From Artemia franciscana (lineage: Eukaryota; Arthropoda; Branchiopoda; Anostraca; Artemiidae), in the NCBI RefSeq assembly GCF_032884065.1, contig NC_088872.1, positions 10,279,654-10,343,653 on the forward strand: a stretch of DNA of 64,000 nucleotides, read 5' to 3'. The stretch's first letter is position 1. Every line of letters starts with the position of its first letter. The notes beneath the pieces are model-generated. The model saw only the letters and a list, made by a program, of their open reading frames with translations. It was not told the origin of the DNA and searched no databases. This document shows, piece by piece, positions 20,709-33,554 of this stretch. The position numbers and the translations under genes are program-made.

Positions 20709-21900
20709 TTTATCTACTTCTTCTCAAATTTTTGAAAAACCAATGCATAAACAACTAGCAAAATTTTTGGAATGAAAAAAACTTTCGGCAATACTTTTGG
20801 ACATGAAGAAGGCATTTCATTGTCCCATGATACTCTGCTTAGTAAGTTAGACCATATTGGGGGGAATGGCTGTCTTTTTTCATGGTTTCAAGATATCTAG
20901 AAAATAGAGTAATTATAATTGGGAATAATGATACATCTTCGAAGATAATGAATTGCTGAGTGCCCAAGATTTGATTCTTGGCCGTCTCTTATTTATTTTT
21001 CACACCAACGACTTGCAGTTTATTTCTGACCCCTCCCCCTAGTTTGTTGCTACAATGCCCTCAGACTTCATTGTCAGGCCCAAGTTCGGATTCAAGTTCT
21101 GACGTCACGTTACAGGGCATTGCAGATGACACCGTCACTGGATGTGCTAATGGTGATTTTGAGGTACCGGTTTATCGACAGCAACAAACGATGGACCTTG
21201 TTTACTTGTTGGTGGATGCAAGCAATATGACTATAAATGTTAAAAATGCCCATGTTTTGCTAAATCCCACGAGTACGAAGGCTCCAGCCCCCTTTCACAG
21301 ATCTCCTAACGACTAGAGGCATGATTCAGAAACCAAAAAATGGATTTGTAAAGTACCTGGGTGTGTGCATTGATGAACATTTGTCTTTCAAACAACATTC
21401 TGCAGTGATAGGCCTAAGAATTTCCAGAAATCTGGAAATATTAAAAAAACTCAAGCACTTTTTTCTTGTTAAATTCCTTCATCTTCATTATTTTTCGCTC
21501 ATACACTCCCATATCCGATACTGCTCTCTTGTCTGGACGGCAGTATTTAAGACCCATACAAATATGATTAACAAAATAAATCAAAAAGCATTAAACGTAA
21601 TTAACAAAACAGATTCTTTATTTTCTTTAGAGTTTTGGAGTTTTTAATTGCTCATTTATTGTTTACAAATACTTTCATTCTCTACTACCATAAAGCTTTT
21701 CAGGAATTTTTTCTGCGACTGAAACAAGCCAGGAAATATCACGGGAAAGAAGCCTGTTGGTTGTTCCGCATACGCCATGTGCTCGGTCACTTGACACTTG
21801 ACATTGTATGTTCACGAGATTGGAATGGCCTACCAGAGGCAATTAGACGAAAACCGAGTCTTGCATCATTTAAAATAAATCAAAAAATATCTGAGTAATC
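20465..21900 (+). pseudogene. Non-LTR retrotransposon reverse transcriptase (jockey-like), degenerate
   Basis: Reads N-I-I-K-N-L-K-S-S-S-S-S, then L-P-N-D-L-K-Q-A-R-V-I-T-L-F-K, N-Y-R-P-I-S-L-L-S-T-S-S (fingers and palm start), a decayed motif A near 20800, then G-I-A-D-D-T-V-T (motif C) and F-V-K-Y-L-G-V-C-I-D-E-H-L (21336-21374), followed by the thumb/C-terminal region with S-L-V-W-T. There are many stops and frameshifts. A truncated duplicate of its beginning is at about 19385-19583. Confidence 0.8.
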
Positions 21901-22640
21901 AGCGTTACGAAATAGTAAATAATCCAAAATGATGTCGGAAAAAATAAAACAAGATGGATAATTATTTATTATTAATTTTGAGTGACATCAGATCTTGTTT
22001 TCTCCCATCGAGATTGAGATTTTAAGTTTTGTTTTAGTGTCTTTATTTGACTTGTTTGGGGTAGGCAACTTGAGTTCACGCTGGCTGGCAAGGGGAGAAC
22101 TGCCACTATGTGATGTAGTTAACAATTTTATTGTTTCCTCAACAGAATTACCCTAGAGAGCCAATTCAATAGGGCTTTGAGATTCAGGGCCCAAAAACCA
22201 AAATTTTTACTTAAACAAAAGCAGAATACGAAAAAGAAGTAACAAATATTAGGTTCCAGAACCTGTTGAAGTTTCTAAAATAAAATGAACTGATAGAGCC
22301 TAATTCTAATTCATTAGAACCAAAACGTATTCTTGCTTCAAGAGTTTAATTGTTATTGAAGCATTTGACACACATTGAGAAATCATGATCAAAAGCATTG
22401 ACCAGTTCAAGAATCTGTCCAAGCAACAATACACATAAAGCCACCAAAAACTGAGACAGATTCGAGATTTTGTTTTCTTTTCTTCTTTTATAGTAGGTCA
22501 CCGGTATTTACCTATTTGTTCTAACGGTGTTATACCACTTGGAGCATAATATAGGTGAAAATTGTGGGATGGCATCATATATTATATTTTCAAATGGAAA
22601 GACTCCTATTCACAATGAAATTTTCTTTGTTGGAAGTGAA
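21901..22640. other. No feature recognised
   Basis: AT-rich sequence between the LINE pseudogene and the decayed zinc-finger array. No open frame of note and no repeat family recognised. Confidence 0.5.
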
Positions 22641-24600
22641 AAGTTGACTTCAGTTTTCTCTTTTTAGGGAGGGAGCTTTGAGTGCCTCTAAACCACCACA
22701 ATAGTTTATGCCTAAATGGTTTCTTTTATGACATTTTAAAACGTTTGTAGAACATTACAGACTTTTTGGGTCTATTATTGATATGGATTGTTTGATGATC
22801 TTTTAAATTTGAAGTATGACAAATTTCGTGTTACATTTTTAACGTCAGTTTATCCCTTGTACTGTTTTTTTTTGTAATATTTTAAACTTAATACCAGGAT
22901 AAAATTTCTATGACCTATTCCACACACTTTCCCCTTATACAGAATCTGTGATTTCATTTTAAATTTTCTGCGTTTTGTCGCATGTTTCACGCTCGTAAGG
23001 TTCTATTATTGGCATGTATTTTTCAATGATGTTTTATATTTGAAGTATGACAAATTTCGTGTTGCATTTTTAACGTGGGTTTATCCCTTGTACTATTTTT
23101 TTTATGATATTTTAAACTTAATACCAGGATAAAAGTTCTATGACCTATTCCACACACTTTCCCCTTATACGGAATCTGTGATTTCATTTTAAATTTTCTG
23201 CGTTTTGTCGCATGTTTCACGCTCGTAAGGTTCTATTATTGGCATGTATTTTTCAATGATGTTTAAAATTTGAAGTATGACAAATTTCGTGTTGCATTTT
23301 TAACTTGGGTTTATCCCTTGTACTATTTTTTTTATCATATTTTAAACTTAATACCAGGATAAAAGTTCTATGACCTATTCCACACACTTTCCCCTTATAC
23401 GGAATCTGTGATTTCATTTTAAATTTTCTGCGCTTTGTCGCATGTTTCACGCTCGTAAGGTTCTATTATTGGCATGTATTTTTCAATGATGTTTTAAATT
23501 TGAAGTATGACAAATTTCGTGTTGCATTTTTAACGTGGGTTTATCCCTTGTACTATTTTTTTTATGATATTTTAAACTTAATACCAGGATAAAAGTTCTA
23601 TGACCTATTCCACACACTTTCCCCTTATACGGCATGTATTTTTCAATGATGTTTTAAATTTGAAGCATGACAAATATCGTGTTGCATTTTTTAATGTGGG
23701 TTTATCCCTTGTACTATTTTTTTATCATATTTGAAACTTAATACCAGGATAAAAGTTCTATGACCTATTCCACACACTTTCCCCTTATACGGAATCTGTG
23801 ATTTCATTTTAAATTTTCTGCGTTTTGTCGCATGTTTCACGCTCGTAAGGTTCCATTATTGGCATGTATTTTTCAATGATGTTTTAAATTTGAAGTATGA
23901 CAAAATTCGTGTTGCATTTTTAACGTGGGTTTATCCCTTGTACTATTTTTTTATGATATTTTAAACTTAATACCAGGATAAAAGTTCTATGACCTATTCC
24001 ACACACTTTCCCCTTATACAGATTCTGTGATTTCATTTTAAATTTTCTGCCTTTTGTTGCACGTTTCACGCTCGTAAGGTTTTATTATTGGCATGTATTT
24101 TTCAATGATGTTTTAAATTTGAAGTGTGACAAATTTTGTGTTGCATTTTTAACGTGGGTTTATCCCTTGTACTATTTTCTTATGATATTTTAACTTAATA
24201 CCAGGATAAAAGTTCTATGACCTATTCCACACACTTTCCCCTCATACAGATTCTGTGATTTCATTTTAAATTTTCTGCCTTTTGTTGCACGTTTCACGCT
24301 CGTAAGGTTCTATTATTGGCATGTATTTTTCAATGATGTTTTAATTTGAAGTATGACAAACTTCGTGTTGCATTTTTCACGTGGGTTTATCCCTTGTACT
24401 GTTTTTTGATGATATTTTAAACTTAATACCAGGATAAAATTTCTATGACCTATTCCCCACACTTTCCCCTTATACGGATTATGTGATTCCATTATAAATC
24501 TTCTGCCTTTTGTAGCACGTTTCACGCTTGCAAGGTTCTAGTGTTGGCATGCATTTTTCAATGATCTTTTAAATTTGAATGAGCAAGGGCAAACTTTGTA
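22640..24600 (-). pseudogene. Tandem array of decayed C2H2 zinc fingers, ~230-bp units
   Basis: The landmark ggcatgtatttttcaatgat occurs at 23011, 23241, 23471, 23631, 23861, 24090 and 24318, with a diverged one at 24546. Spacing is therefore 230 bp except for one 160-bp unit with a deletion. Read on the - strand, each unit is a wrecked triplet of C2H2 fingers: pieces such as F-I-L-V-L-S-L-K-Y-H and T-R-D-K-P correspond to finger helices and the T-G-D-K-P linker. Stops and lost Cys/His occur in every frame. Units 1-3 are almost identical, so amplification followed decay. The array continues directly from the intact fingers at 24605, consistent with runaway tandem duplication of a finger exon's 3' end. 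Confidence 0.8.
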
Positions 24601-24604
24601 TTAC

Positions 24605-25266
24605 TTATTCCACATTAGTAGGAGTTATCTTTTCATGGGTTTTCTTATGATAGTTTAAATTTGAGGCCTGGGTAAAATTCCTATTACATACTTCACACTT
24701 GTATGGTTTATCCCCTGTATGAATTCTTTGATGATATTTTAAACTCTCTGCTCGGGTAAATTTTTTGTTGCACATTTCACACTGGTAGGGTTTTTCCCCG
24801 GTATGGATTCTATGATGATGTTTTAAAGTTGAGGCAAAGGCAAAATTTTTATGGCATATATCACACTTGTAGGGTTTATCACCTGTATGGACTCTTTGAT
24901 GACATTTTAGACTTGACGCCTGGCTAAAATTTTTGTTGCACGTTTCGCACTTATACGGTTTTTCTCCTGTATGTCTCCTTTGATGTCTATCCAGGTCTGA
25001 AGCCCAAGGATAATTTTTCCCACATATTTGGCACTGATGTCGTCCATTAGCATTATATATTCTTCTGGCATAACTAGTCAATGAATAATCTTTGGGAAAG
25101 CTTTCTCTACATGTGTTATCACTTTCTGATTTGCAATGACTGCCATTTTGCTGATTGACATCATCCCTTTCACTTCCAAGACTCGGTTCATACAAATTTA
25201 AATTCGAGCTAGATGAAAGGACATCCAAAGACTCATTTTCGAACAGCGTTGGCCAAGCTTGAGATT
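24605..25266 (-). CDS. C2H2 zinc-finger protein, terminal exon with five fingers
   Basis: Begins after the - strand acceptor tactttctattttag and needs one G from the previous exon (phase 1, giving Glu). It reads E-S-Q-A-W, an acidic/serine-rich lead of about 80 residues, then five tandem C2H2 fingers with C-x2-C...H-x3-H spacing (Q-C-Q-I-C; Y-K-C-E-T-C; Y-K-C-D-I-C; Y-Q-C-E-M-C; Y-K-C-E-V-C), joined by T-G-E/D-K-P linkers. It ends N-V-E-stop. It is probably a nuclear DNA-binding transcription regulator (family inference). The - strand ATG within the lead (25292-25294) is intronic. Its 3' neighbour is the decayed finger array. Upstream exons probably lie at 40.1, 58.4 and 63.6 kb. Confidence 0.85.
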
Positions 25267-28200
25267 CTAAAATAGAAAGTACAATAAGCTTCAAAAGTTT
25301 AAAGATTTATTATCGAAGAGAATGATGTAGTGTCCCCTATAGTAAAGAGCAAATGTCTCCAATATGTTATTTTTTCTTCCAATGACTTCCAGTTGAATGG
25401 ATAATCTTTAAGACTTCAAAGCACGCTAGTTATATATAAAATTACGTTCTAATACCGATTTTCAAAAGTCAACAGTAATTAACCGACAGCCCCCCCCCCG
25501 CTGTGTCTATTATTACTTCTTGGTTCTTCATACCCTTCCATCAAATATCCAAAATATTTAATCAAAATTAAGGTCAAAATGTGTCCAGCTTTTGCTAGAC
25601 TCTGCATGGCTTTAGGCATGGACCGTCAATAAAATGCTAACTGCAAATTGTTTGCGTAAAAGTTTTACAACACAAAGGCTTGTTAGATGATAAGTGTAAA
25701 AATGAGGAGCTTTTTTTTAAAGTAAAGAGATGCTTACCAAAAATAACAAACAAAAAAGAAACACAACATGGGATTGCATACACAGCAAAAATATAGTGGT
25801 ATTCATAGCATAGAACATTTTAACAACATTCAGAGATGTAGCTAAGATTCACAACATCGCATACCACAACATTTCAATATGTACAATGATCACAGACACA
25901 GAATCCAACAATCTTGTTTTCAAAATTACCCTTCTCAGTAAAAGAGGCTTCATGTTCAGGTAATACAAGCACTTTGCTGGTGTAGAGATTTTAATATTGC
26001 TTTTTATCTCATTGTTTATGCTAGAAACCACTATAAACATGTCATCAGAGGCACCGCCCTAGCGGTATTCATGGTAAAGATTAATAAGGCTTTAATGTAT
26101 TTTGTTCTGCATAGTTCTGATTAGTCACGTTCTGCATATTATGATGTAAGAATTGTTTTCTTAACACGTTTCCTTCTCTCCAGTTCTCTAGGCAAATACC
26201 CAGAAAAGCATTTCCTTAGCATTATCATGTTTTGTTGCAATACAAGGTTAAATTGTTTAGTGTGCAGCATTAAAAATTCTTGCACAAAAAGTACCGCTTA
26301 TTTATGTTCGCGTGCCTGAATTCGCTTTACAAGATTTCATCAAAATCACCTACTCTAGATCTAGGCTAAGTTCATAGATTAAGCTGAGAGGTGACTCAGT
26401 TGGGAGTTCTAAACACTATTCAACCCAAACTTGAAACTTCCGGCACCATACGTACCTTCCATTATCTTTCAGAAGTTTCTCCACATTTGCAATTTTCTAT
26501 TTATTCTTCTGTTGTTCATTTTGTTGGTTTATGTTTTCTAAATCCTTTCTTCTAAAAAATACAGGCGAATACACATATACTTCAAAAAGTCCTCTGTTAA
26601 AATTGCATAACTGATACGCCAATTATGGTTCCAACAGAATAAAAAAATATGCAAGTTACGTCAAAACAGTTTTAACTCGTAGTATTACATGGGAGTGGGA
26701 TAAGCTAAAACGGAGTTCAGATTCAGAAAGAGCAAAAAATTTCACACTGGATGGCAGTGATAACTCAATTTCGCTTAGAAGTGCCTAATACGCCAATTCC
26801 GCTTCAAGATCACAGCAAAATCCTAGTTGGAATCACCATAGTCGTAAACCCAGTACAAGAGGATTACAGTCCACTGTTCCGAACACCAACAAAATTTAAC
26901 TTTTTGTACAATCGCAGTCGCCAGTAGTAACAATCGCAGGTAGTTACACTAACCTTCGTAGGTAGTTACAATCATAGTAGCGAATAATAGCAGTAGTAGC
27001 CGTCAGTCACAAAAGTCGCCGTCACAATAAGTCGTGGTCAAAGTCGTAGTCAAAAGCGGTCAAAGTAAGAGGTGCAAGTATTCATGGTCACATGGTTACA
27101 ATGATTACAATCATGGCTACAATAATCACAAGTAGTCACAGGCAGTACCAGTTGCACTATCAAAAAGTCGCAGTAGCAGCATCAGTGATGTTACGCCATC
27201 CCTAGGTACTTAGGTATTTGACCTTAAGTATATTTTTGAACTAAACGACTATATCAAAATTTTGATCGCATATCAGATGCATTTTGCGAGAGGATAGCTT
27301 AAAAAGCGAGAAAGTGAGAATGGTTTGCCTCCGATCATTTCTTACTCTAAAAAGACCACTAAAACTTTCAATTTCCAATCGAATGAGCCCTCGAGAGTAT
27401 TTACAGCCATCCCTTCAATATGAACGGGTTTTAGAAAAAAAGGTACATTGGAGGATTATGGCTATTTAATACAGGCAACACTGACACGTTGCCTTCGTTT
27501 TTACCACTTTTGTAAAGGAAGAAATCTAAAACCAAAAACAAACTTGAACAATTTTACTGACTTCACTTTGATCAATGAATCTAACGGAGATTAATACACA
27601 GTTGTCAGGCGTAAAATAGGTATATGGTTGTTAGTTACATTACTAAAAAGAAGTAATTGTTAATAGGAAATGTTAATAGACATACCAACTTTGGAAAAAT
27701 AAAAAATAAAGCCCTTCCACGTTTCATTTTTAATGATTTAGCACCTAAAAATCTAGATTCGAATGGTCTGTACGATTTCAGTTTTTTAAACCTAATTATA
27801 AGTATTATATTTTTCTTTTCTAGATTATATTAATAGAAGAAAACAAGGAAGGATCAAAAGAAAATTTTCAATCTTTTAGACTACTAGAACTATAGTTTAT
27901 CAGGTGAAATAATGAATTTATCTCTCTAGCCCTATGACCATCATAGTCTTATAGCCTTGAGAAAATTGCATATATTATTTTCCATCTGACATTTTTACCA
28001 TGTTTTAACTTTACATAGGTTACCATTAGGGCTAGAAGGGTCAAACAGTCCAAGTATTTATCTGCACAACAGCTTTCTAGCAAAAGCATATTAGAGAGAT
28101 TAAAGAACTTGCTAAAATTTTAAAAATAAAATAAAACAATTGCAAAGAACCAAATTAATTTTAATCTTGTTTAATAGAACTGAGAAGCACACATACTTGT

Positions 28201-28560
28201 GGAGAATTTTTTTTTCATTTAAATATTGAGGACGCCATGTAAAAAATTCACAATCTTCATGGAAAATGTTCGTTAGATTATTACCTATAATGGCAAGTAC
28301 ATATTATCTATGAATGTCATCATGTATTCACAGTCTGATGGGATCTATTTAAGTACAACACTGACAAAAGGCCAAAAATATGAGCGCCTTTTTCTTCTTC
28401 ACAAATAGATCTAGAACTTCTTTTATCGCTGCTTCATATTTGGAGCAGAAATTAAGGGGGAAAAGCGGGAACACAAAATATATTACGCTTGTTATATTGC
28501 AGAGGCTTGTTCTATAGTGTAGGTTCAAAGTCAACTTCAGGAGAAAATGTATCATACATA
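25267..28560. other. Intron or spacer, mostly featureless
   Basis: Probably the spacer between two zinc-finger exons. The only structure seen is a degenerate trinucleotide repeat at about 26890-27190. Open frames are short and lack motifs. Confidence 0.5.
26890..27190. repeat. Degenerate trinucleotide repeat (agt/gtc/aca)
   Basis: Iterated gtagt, gtcac, agtcgc and acaatc words over about 300 bp, imperfect throughout. A similar tag-rich tract is at 32940-33060. Confidence 0.7.
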
Positions 28561-28569
28561 CAAATACTG

Positions 28570-28993
28570 TCCTGGTATTTCTTCTCTATAGATTCTTCGA
28601 TATCTACTTAAATCCAAGCTTTCATATTCAAACAAGGTATTTACAAACATGCAACACGCTGAGATGGCTTATCCTCCACATACATTTTAAGATAAATCGA
28701 ATACTCAGTTCGGGTAAGATTTTACTGTCCATTTTACACTTGTAGCGTTATCTATGGATTCTTTGATAATGCTTTAGACCTGCTTCGAGGGTAAATTTTT
28801 AGCTGCATCAGCCACAATTCTAAGGTTTATCCCCTGCGTGAATTTTCGATGACGTTTCAAATGCGCTGTTAGGCTAAAATTTTTATTGCACGTGTCGCAC
28901 TTGTATGGTCCATCACTGGTATGTTTTCCCTGATGATGCTTTAAACTTGGAGCATGGACAAAATTCATATTGAATATATCACACTTACAAGGT
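28570..28993 (-). pseudogene. Frameshifted trailing zinc fingers of the second finger exon
   Basis: Immediately 3' of the stop of the exon at 28994, one extra base in a GGGG run shifts the frame. Reading on gives N-K-P-C-K-C-D-I-F, A-P-S-L-K-H-H-Q-G-K-H, Y-K-C-D-T-C-N-K-N-F-S and L-K-R-H-R-K, which are two further fingers. A second shift follows, then more wrecked fingers down to about 28600. The pair duplicates the last two intact fingers of the exon. Thus the original array was longer and was cut by the frameshift. Confidence 0.75.
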
Positions 28994-29838
28994 TTATTCC
29001 CCTGCGTGGATTTTTCGATGACGTTTCAAATGCGCTGCTTGGTTAAAATTTTCATTGCACGTGTCACATTTGTATGGTCTATCACTGGTATGTTTTCCCT
29101 GATGATACTTTAAACTTGGAGCATGGGCGAAATTTATATTGCATATATTACACTTGTGGGGTTTATCCCCTGTGTGGATTCTTTCATGATATCTTAAATT
29201 TGAAGCAAAAGCAAAATCCCTATTGCATACATTACATTTATAGGGTTTATCCCCTGAATGAATTCTTTGATGATTGTTTAGATTTGCTGCCTGGGTAAAA
29301 CTTGCATTGCATATGTCACACTTGTAGGGTTTCTCCCCAGTGTGGATTCTAATATGACGTTTTAAATTTGCTGTTTGGTTAAAATTTTTATTGCATATGT
29401 CACACTTATAGGGTTTATCACCAGTATGAATTCTCTGATGATATTTCAAATATGCTGGCTTACTGAAATATTTGTTGCATGTTTCACATTCGTACGGTTT
29501 TTCTCTTCCGTGCCTGGATGGATGACTGTTCAAGCCTGAGGGACGAGGAAACTTTACACTGCGTGCTTCAGACTTGTACATTTTTTCTCCGAGGTAACTC
29601 TTTTGATGTTTCCCAAGTTTATGATGCTTTACAGCATTTGAAATGTTTACTGAAGAGACCCGTTTCTTATTACAGGACGGTAAGAAGTATATACTTTTTT
29701 GGTAAGAAGTATTCCTTAAATCACTATTATCTCCCCCATTCGGTCGATAAACGGATCCCTTTTCCAATTTCGCATTTATGCTAGAGGATAGGGCTTCCAA
29801 ACACTCATTATTGAAAAACGCCAGCGAAGCTTGGCAAT
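28994..29838 (-). CDS. C2H2 zinc-finger protein, terminal exon with six fingers
   Basis: Begins after the same type of acceptor as the 24.6-kb exon (tactttctattttag), phase 1 with a G from upstream giving Asp, and reads D-C-Q-A-S. A lead of about 100 residues resembles the paralogue (E-A-L-S-S-S versus D-V-L-S-S-S). One degenerate finger (Y-K-S-E, first Cys lost) is followed by six canonical C2H2 fingers with T-G-D/E-K-P linkers. The stop at 28994-28996 follows K-I-H-A-G-E and results from a one-base frameshift, because fingers continue in another frame. It is likely a nuclear DNA-binding regulator. Paralogous to 24605-25266. Confidence 0.85.
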
Positions 29839-30234
29839 CTAAAATAGAAAGTACACTTAACTTCGGAACAAAGACATCAGAATAAATAAGAGGCATCGCT
29901 CTTGTCTTTCTTGACGTATATAACTCAATACCTTAAATTTATCATTTTTTTCCCTCCTGACCTCTTCGGTGCGAGGAGTTGATCACAAAAACTTCTAATG
30001 GGGGCTAGAACGATCGGATATTAAACTTCTGGCACCTTTTTCAGAATCGATAGTGGCTGAAGGACAACGAGCCTCCGTGCCATGCTCTTTGGAACCCTCC
30101 CTGTCGCAAACAATATCCTCCCAAAGGCATTCCATCAAAATTTGGAGTATGTCATTTAGATCAAAATAGTAGAAAGTTTAAAAGCTAGGATTATTAATAA
30201 TCTAAATTCCCAATTGTTTACAGATACAATTTAC
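29839..30234. other. No feature recognised
   Basis: Intronic or spacer sequence upstream of the finger exon. No motif or repeat recognised. Confidence 0.4.
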
Positions 30235-32615
30235 AATAAAAACAAGAGCTAAGAGCTCATATGGCACTTGTGATGAGGCTGGAAACGCTAAGAGCCAAGA
30301 GCTCATATGGTATGAGCTCTAACAAAATTCTAAGAATCAATAGATTGATTTAAAAGGCAAATCAGAGGCTTAATGCCAGTCGGGATTTAAAATAAGAGCT
30401 CTGAGTCACGAGATCTTTCTAAATACCAAAATTCATTAAGATCCGATCACCCACTCGAATGTTATAAATACCTCATTTTTTCTAATTTTTCCTCTCCCTT
30501 CAGCCCCCTAGATGGTCAAATCGGGGAAAACGACTTTATCAAGTCAATTTGTGCAGCTCCCTGACATACCTACCAATATACATCGCCCTAGCACGTCCAG
30601 AAGCACCAAACTCGCCAAAGCACTGAACCCACCCCTAACTCCCCCAAAGAGAACGGATCCAGTACGGTTACCTCAATCACGTATCTACGACATTTGTTTA
30701 TTCTACCCACCAAGTTTCATCCCGATTTCTCCACTTTAAGCGTTTTCCAAGATTTTCGGTTTCCCCCTCCAAGTCCCCCCAATCTCAACAGATCCGGTCG
30801 AGATTTGAAATAAGAGCTCTGAGGCATGAGTTCCTTCTAAATATCAAATTTCATTAAGATCCGGTCACACGTTCTTCAGTTAAAAACACCGCAATCTTTC
30901 TAATTTTTCCAAATTAACACCCCCCAGCTCCCCCAAAGAGAACGGATCCGTTCCAAGTATGTCAATCACGTATCTATAACTTGTGCTTATTCTTCCCATC
31001 AAGTTTCATGGCGATCTCTCCAAGATTTTCGATTTCCAATATTTCTGTATCCCCCTCCAACCCCCTATGTCCCTGGATTGGATTCGAATTGAAAATGGAG
31101 CATCTGAGACATAAGATCCTTCTATATATCAAGTTTCCTTAAGATCCGATCACCCATTCGTAAGAAAAAGATACCTAAATTATCACTTTTTCCAAGGATT
31201 CCGGTTTCCCCCTCCAGCTCCCCCCAATATCACCGGATCCGTTCGGGATTTAAAATGAGAGCTCTAAAGCACAAGATCTTTCTAAATATCAAATTTCATT
31301 AAGATCTCATCACCCGTTCGTAAGTTACAAATACCTCATTTTTTCTAGTTTTTCCGTATTACCCCCCCCCCCCCAACTCCACCAAAGAGAGCGGATCCGG
31401 TCCGGTTATGTCAGTCACGTATCTTGGGCTTGTGCTTATTCTTTCCGCCAAGTTTCATCCTGATCTCTCCGCTTTAAGCGTTTTCCAAGATTTCCGGTCC
31501 CCCCGCCCCAATGACACTGGATCCGGTCGGGATTTAAAGTAAGAGATCTGAGTTAAGAGGTCCTTTTAATATAACCTCATTTTTCTAATGTTTCAGAATT
31601 AACCCTCCCCCCAACTCCCCAAAAGAGAGCCAAGTTTTATCCCGATCCCTCCACTCTAAGCCTTCTCCAAGATTTTAGGTTTACTCCCCCCCAATGTCAG
31701 AGGATCCGATTGGGATTTAAAATAAGAGCTCTGAGTCACGATATCCATCCAAACATCAAATTTCATTAAGATCCGATCACTCCCTCGTAAGTTAAAAATA
31801 CCTAATATTTTCTAATTCTTCAGAATTAACCCTCTCCTCAACTCCCCCAAAGAGATCGGATCAATTCCGGTTATGTCAATCACGTATCTAGGACTTGTGC
31901 TTATTTTCCACCAAGTTTCACCCCGATCCCTCCACTCTAAGCGTTTTCCAAGATTTTAGGTACACCCCAACTCCCTTCAATGTCACCGGATCCAGTCGGG
32001 ATTTGGAATAAGAGCTCTGAGACACGATATCCTTCCAAACATCTAATTTCATTAAGATCTGATCACTCCTTCGTAAGTTAAAAATACTTCATTTTTCTAA
32101 TTTTTCAGAATTAACCCTCCCCCCAAACTCCCCCAAAGAGAGCGGATCCGTTCTGGTTATGTCAATCACATATCTAGGATTTGTGCTTATTTTTCCCACC
32201 AAATTTCATCCCGATCCCTTCACTCTAAGCGTTTTCCATGATTTTAGGCCCCCCAACTCCCCCCAATATCACTGGATCCGGTCGGGATCTAAAATAAGAG
32301 CTCTGAGACACGATATCCTTCCAAACATCAAATTTCATTAAGATCCGATCAACCGTTCATAAGTTAAAAATATCTTTTTTTCTAATTTTTCCGATTTAAC
32401 CGTCCCCCTCCCTCCCCCCAGATTGTCGAATCGGGGAAGCGACAGTTTCTAATTTAATATGGTATGGTTCCTGATACGCCTGCCCAATTTCATCATCCTA
32501 GTTCACCTGGTAGTGCCTGAAGTATAAAAACCGGGACAGACAGACAGACAGACCAACCAACCGACAGAATTTGCGGTCGCTATATGTCACTTGGTAGATA
32601 CCAATTGCCATAAAA
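30235..32615 (+). repeat. GAGCTC-rich interspersed repeat, complete-looking copy
   Basis: The 5' part has aagagctcatatggcacttg, then a perfect palindrome agagctcata-tgg-tatgagctct (30298-30320). About eight internal subunits follow, each marked by gggatttaaaataagagctc or a variant (30384, 30800, 31084, 31249, 31528, 31712, 31999, 32283), commonly about 285 bp apart, each with agatccgatcac, ggatccg and aagtttcatcccgatc landmarks. The tail has a gatggtcgaatcgggg-type block, a gacagacagacaga run and a terminal hairpin, ttggt-agat-accaa, before ccataaaaa. No protein is encoded. Class unknown; the two terminal hairpins and internal tandem structure would suit a non-autonomous rolling-circle or satellite-like element, but this is speculation. 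Confidence 0.8.
30298..30320. other. Perfect 10-bp palindrome at the 5' end of the GAGCTC repeat
   Basis: agagctcata, loop tgg, tatgagctct. The identical 23-mer is at 45761-45783 in another copy, so it is conserved within the family. Confidence 0.85.
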
Positions 32616-33554
32616 AGGGGGTGTCTGATGATAGGTCTATAATTGAGTAAAAATTTTAAAGGTCAATCTCAGGTTCAAATGGATTAAAAATTTGCAAACT
32701 AAAAAGGGACCAAACATCGTTTTTCTCCAATTAGCATGAAACTTTAAGGGTTAGTTAACTGCACAACAATTAACTACACTTCGTGATGACAATAAACTTA
32801 GGGAGAAAAGTACGCCTATATCTATTCTTAGTTCCTGAAGCATCTTGATACGTCCTCGTTGTGATGAAGTTCAACCCCCCCCCTCCCACCGGCAAAAAAT
32901 TCTAGAAAATTTCAGCTTCATACCCTTAGGCATAGCTGTAATAGTAGTAATAGTAGCAGCAACAGTATTAGCGCATTGCATTTACAAGTAGTTGCAATAG
33001 ATGCAGTAGTAGTAGCAATTGCAACAGTGATAGAAGTATTAGTTGTAATGTACATATATTACACTTTCCATCAGATGATTTTCCTCTTTTAGCATTCTCT
33101 GAAAGTTCAAACTTAATGACCAACTCAATTCTTCAGATACGTTCTTTTGACAATACACATGTACATAGCGTCTTTTGATTTAGTTCACATTTCCCCACAA
33201 TATCCTAAATGGCGTAGTGTGGTAGTAGTAGTACTAGTGGTAGCAGTACACCAGGGGTATCATACAAATATTCCTTTTTATCATCCCCCTTATCATTCCT
33301 GAAGGTTCCAAATTAATATACGCAGTAATTCATGAGTTACGCCCAATCCGTGAACATAACATGTTTTGGTTAGTTCAACACTCCCTTCGGCATTAATAGT
33401 ATGGGCCAGATGGGGCTCATGAGAACATCATTAGCATAACTGTATTAGCACAAAATTTGGGTGAATGACCAACATATTCCTGCCAGGACTTGATTAACAT
33501 TCATTCGACCTTCACTGAATAAGAAGAATGATCAGTTATTATAATACTTACTAT
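32616..33554. other. Spacer with tag-type trinucleotide tracts
   Basis: Imperfect gtagtagtag/gcaacag tracts at about 32940-33060 and 33217-33250. Otherwise no feature recognised. Confidence 0.55.

Noticed and set aside
22800-24600. Regularly spaced repeats considered as a CRISPR-like or satellite array of independent origin
   Set aside because: Units are 230 bp, not short repeats with unique spacers, and they align to decayed zinc fingers continuous with the live exon.
26890-27190. Trinucleotide tract as coding or regulatory repeat
   Set aside because: Imperfect, stops in all frames, no neighbouring gene; treated as a simple repeat.
29074-29784. + strand frames across the second finger exon
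   Set aside because: Antisense shadows of the regular zinc-finger repeat; the - strand gives perfect C2H2 spacing.
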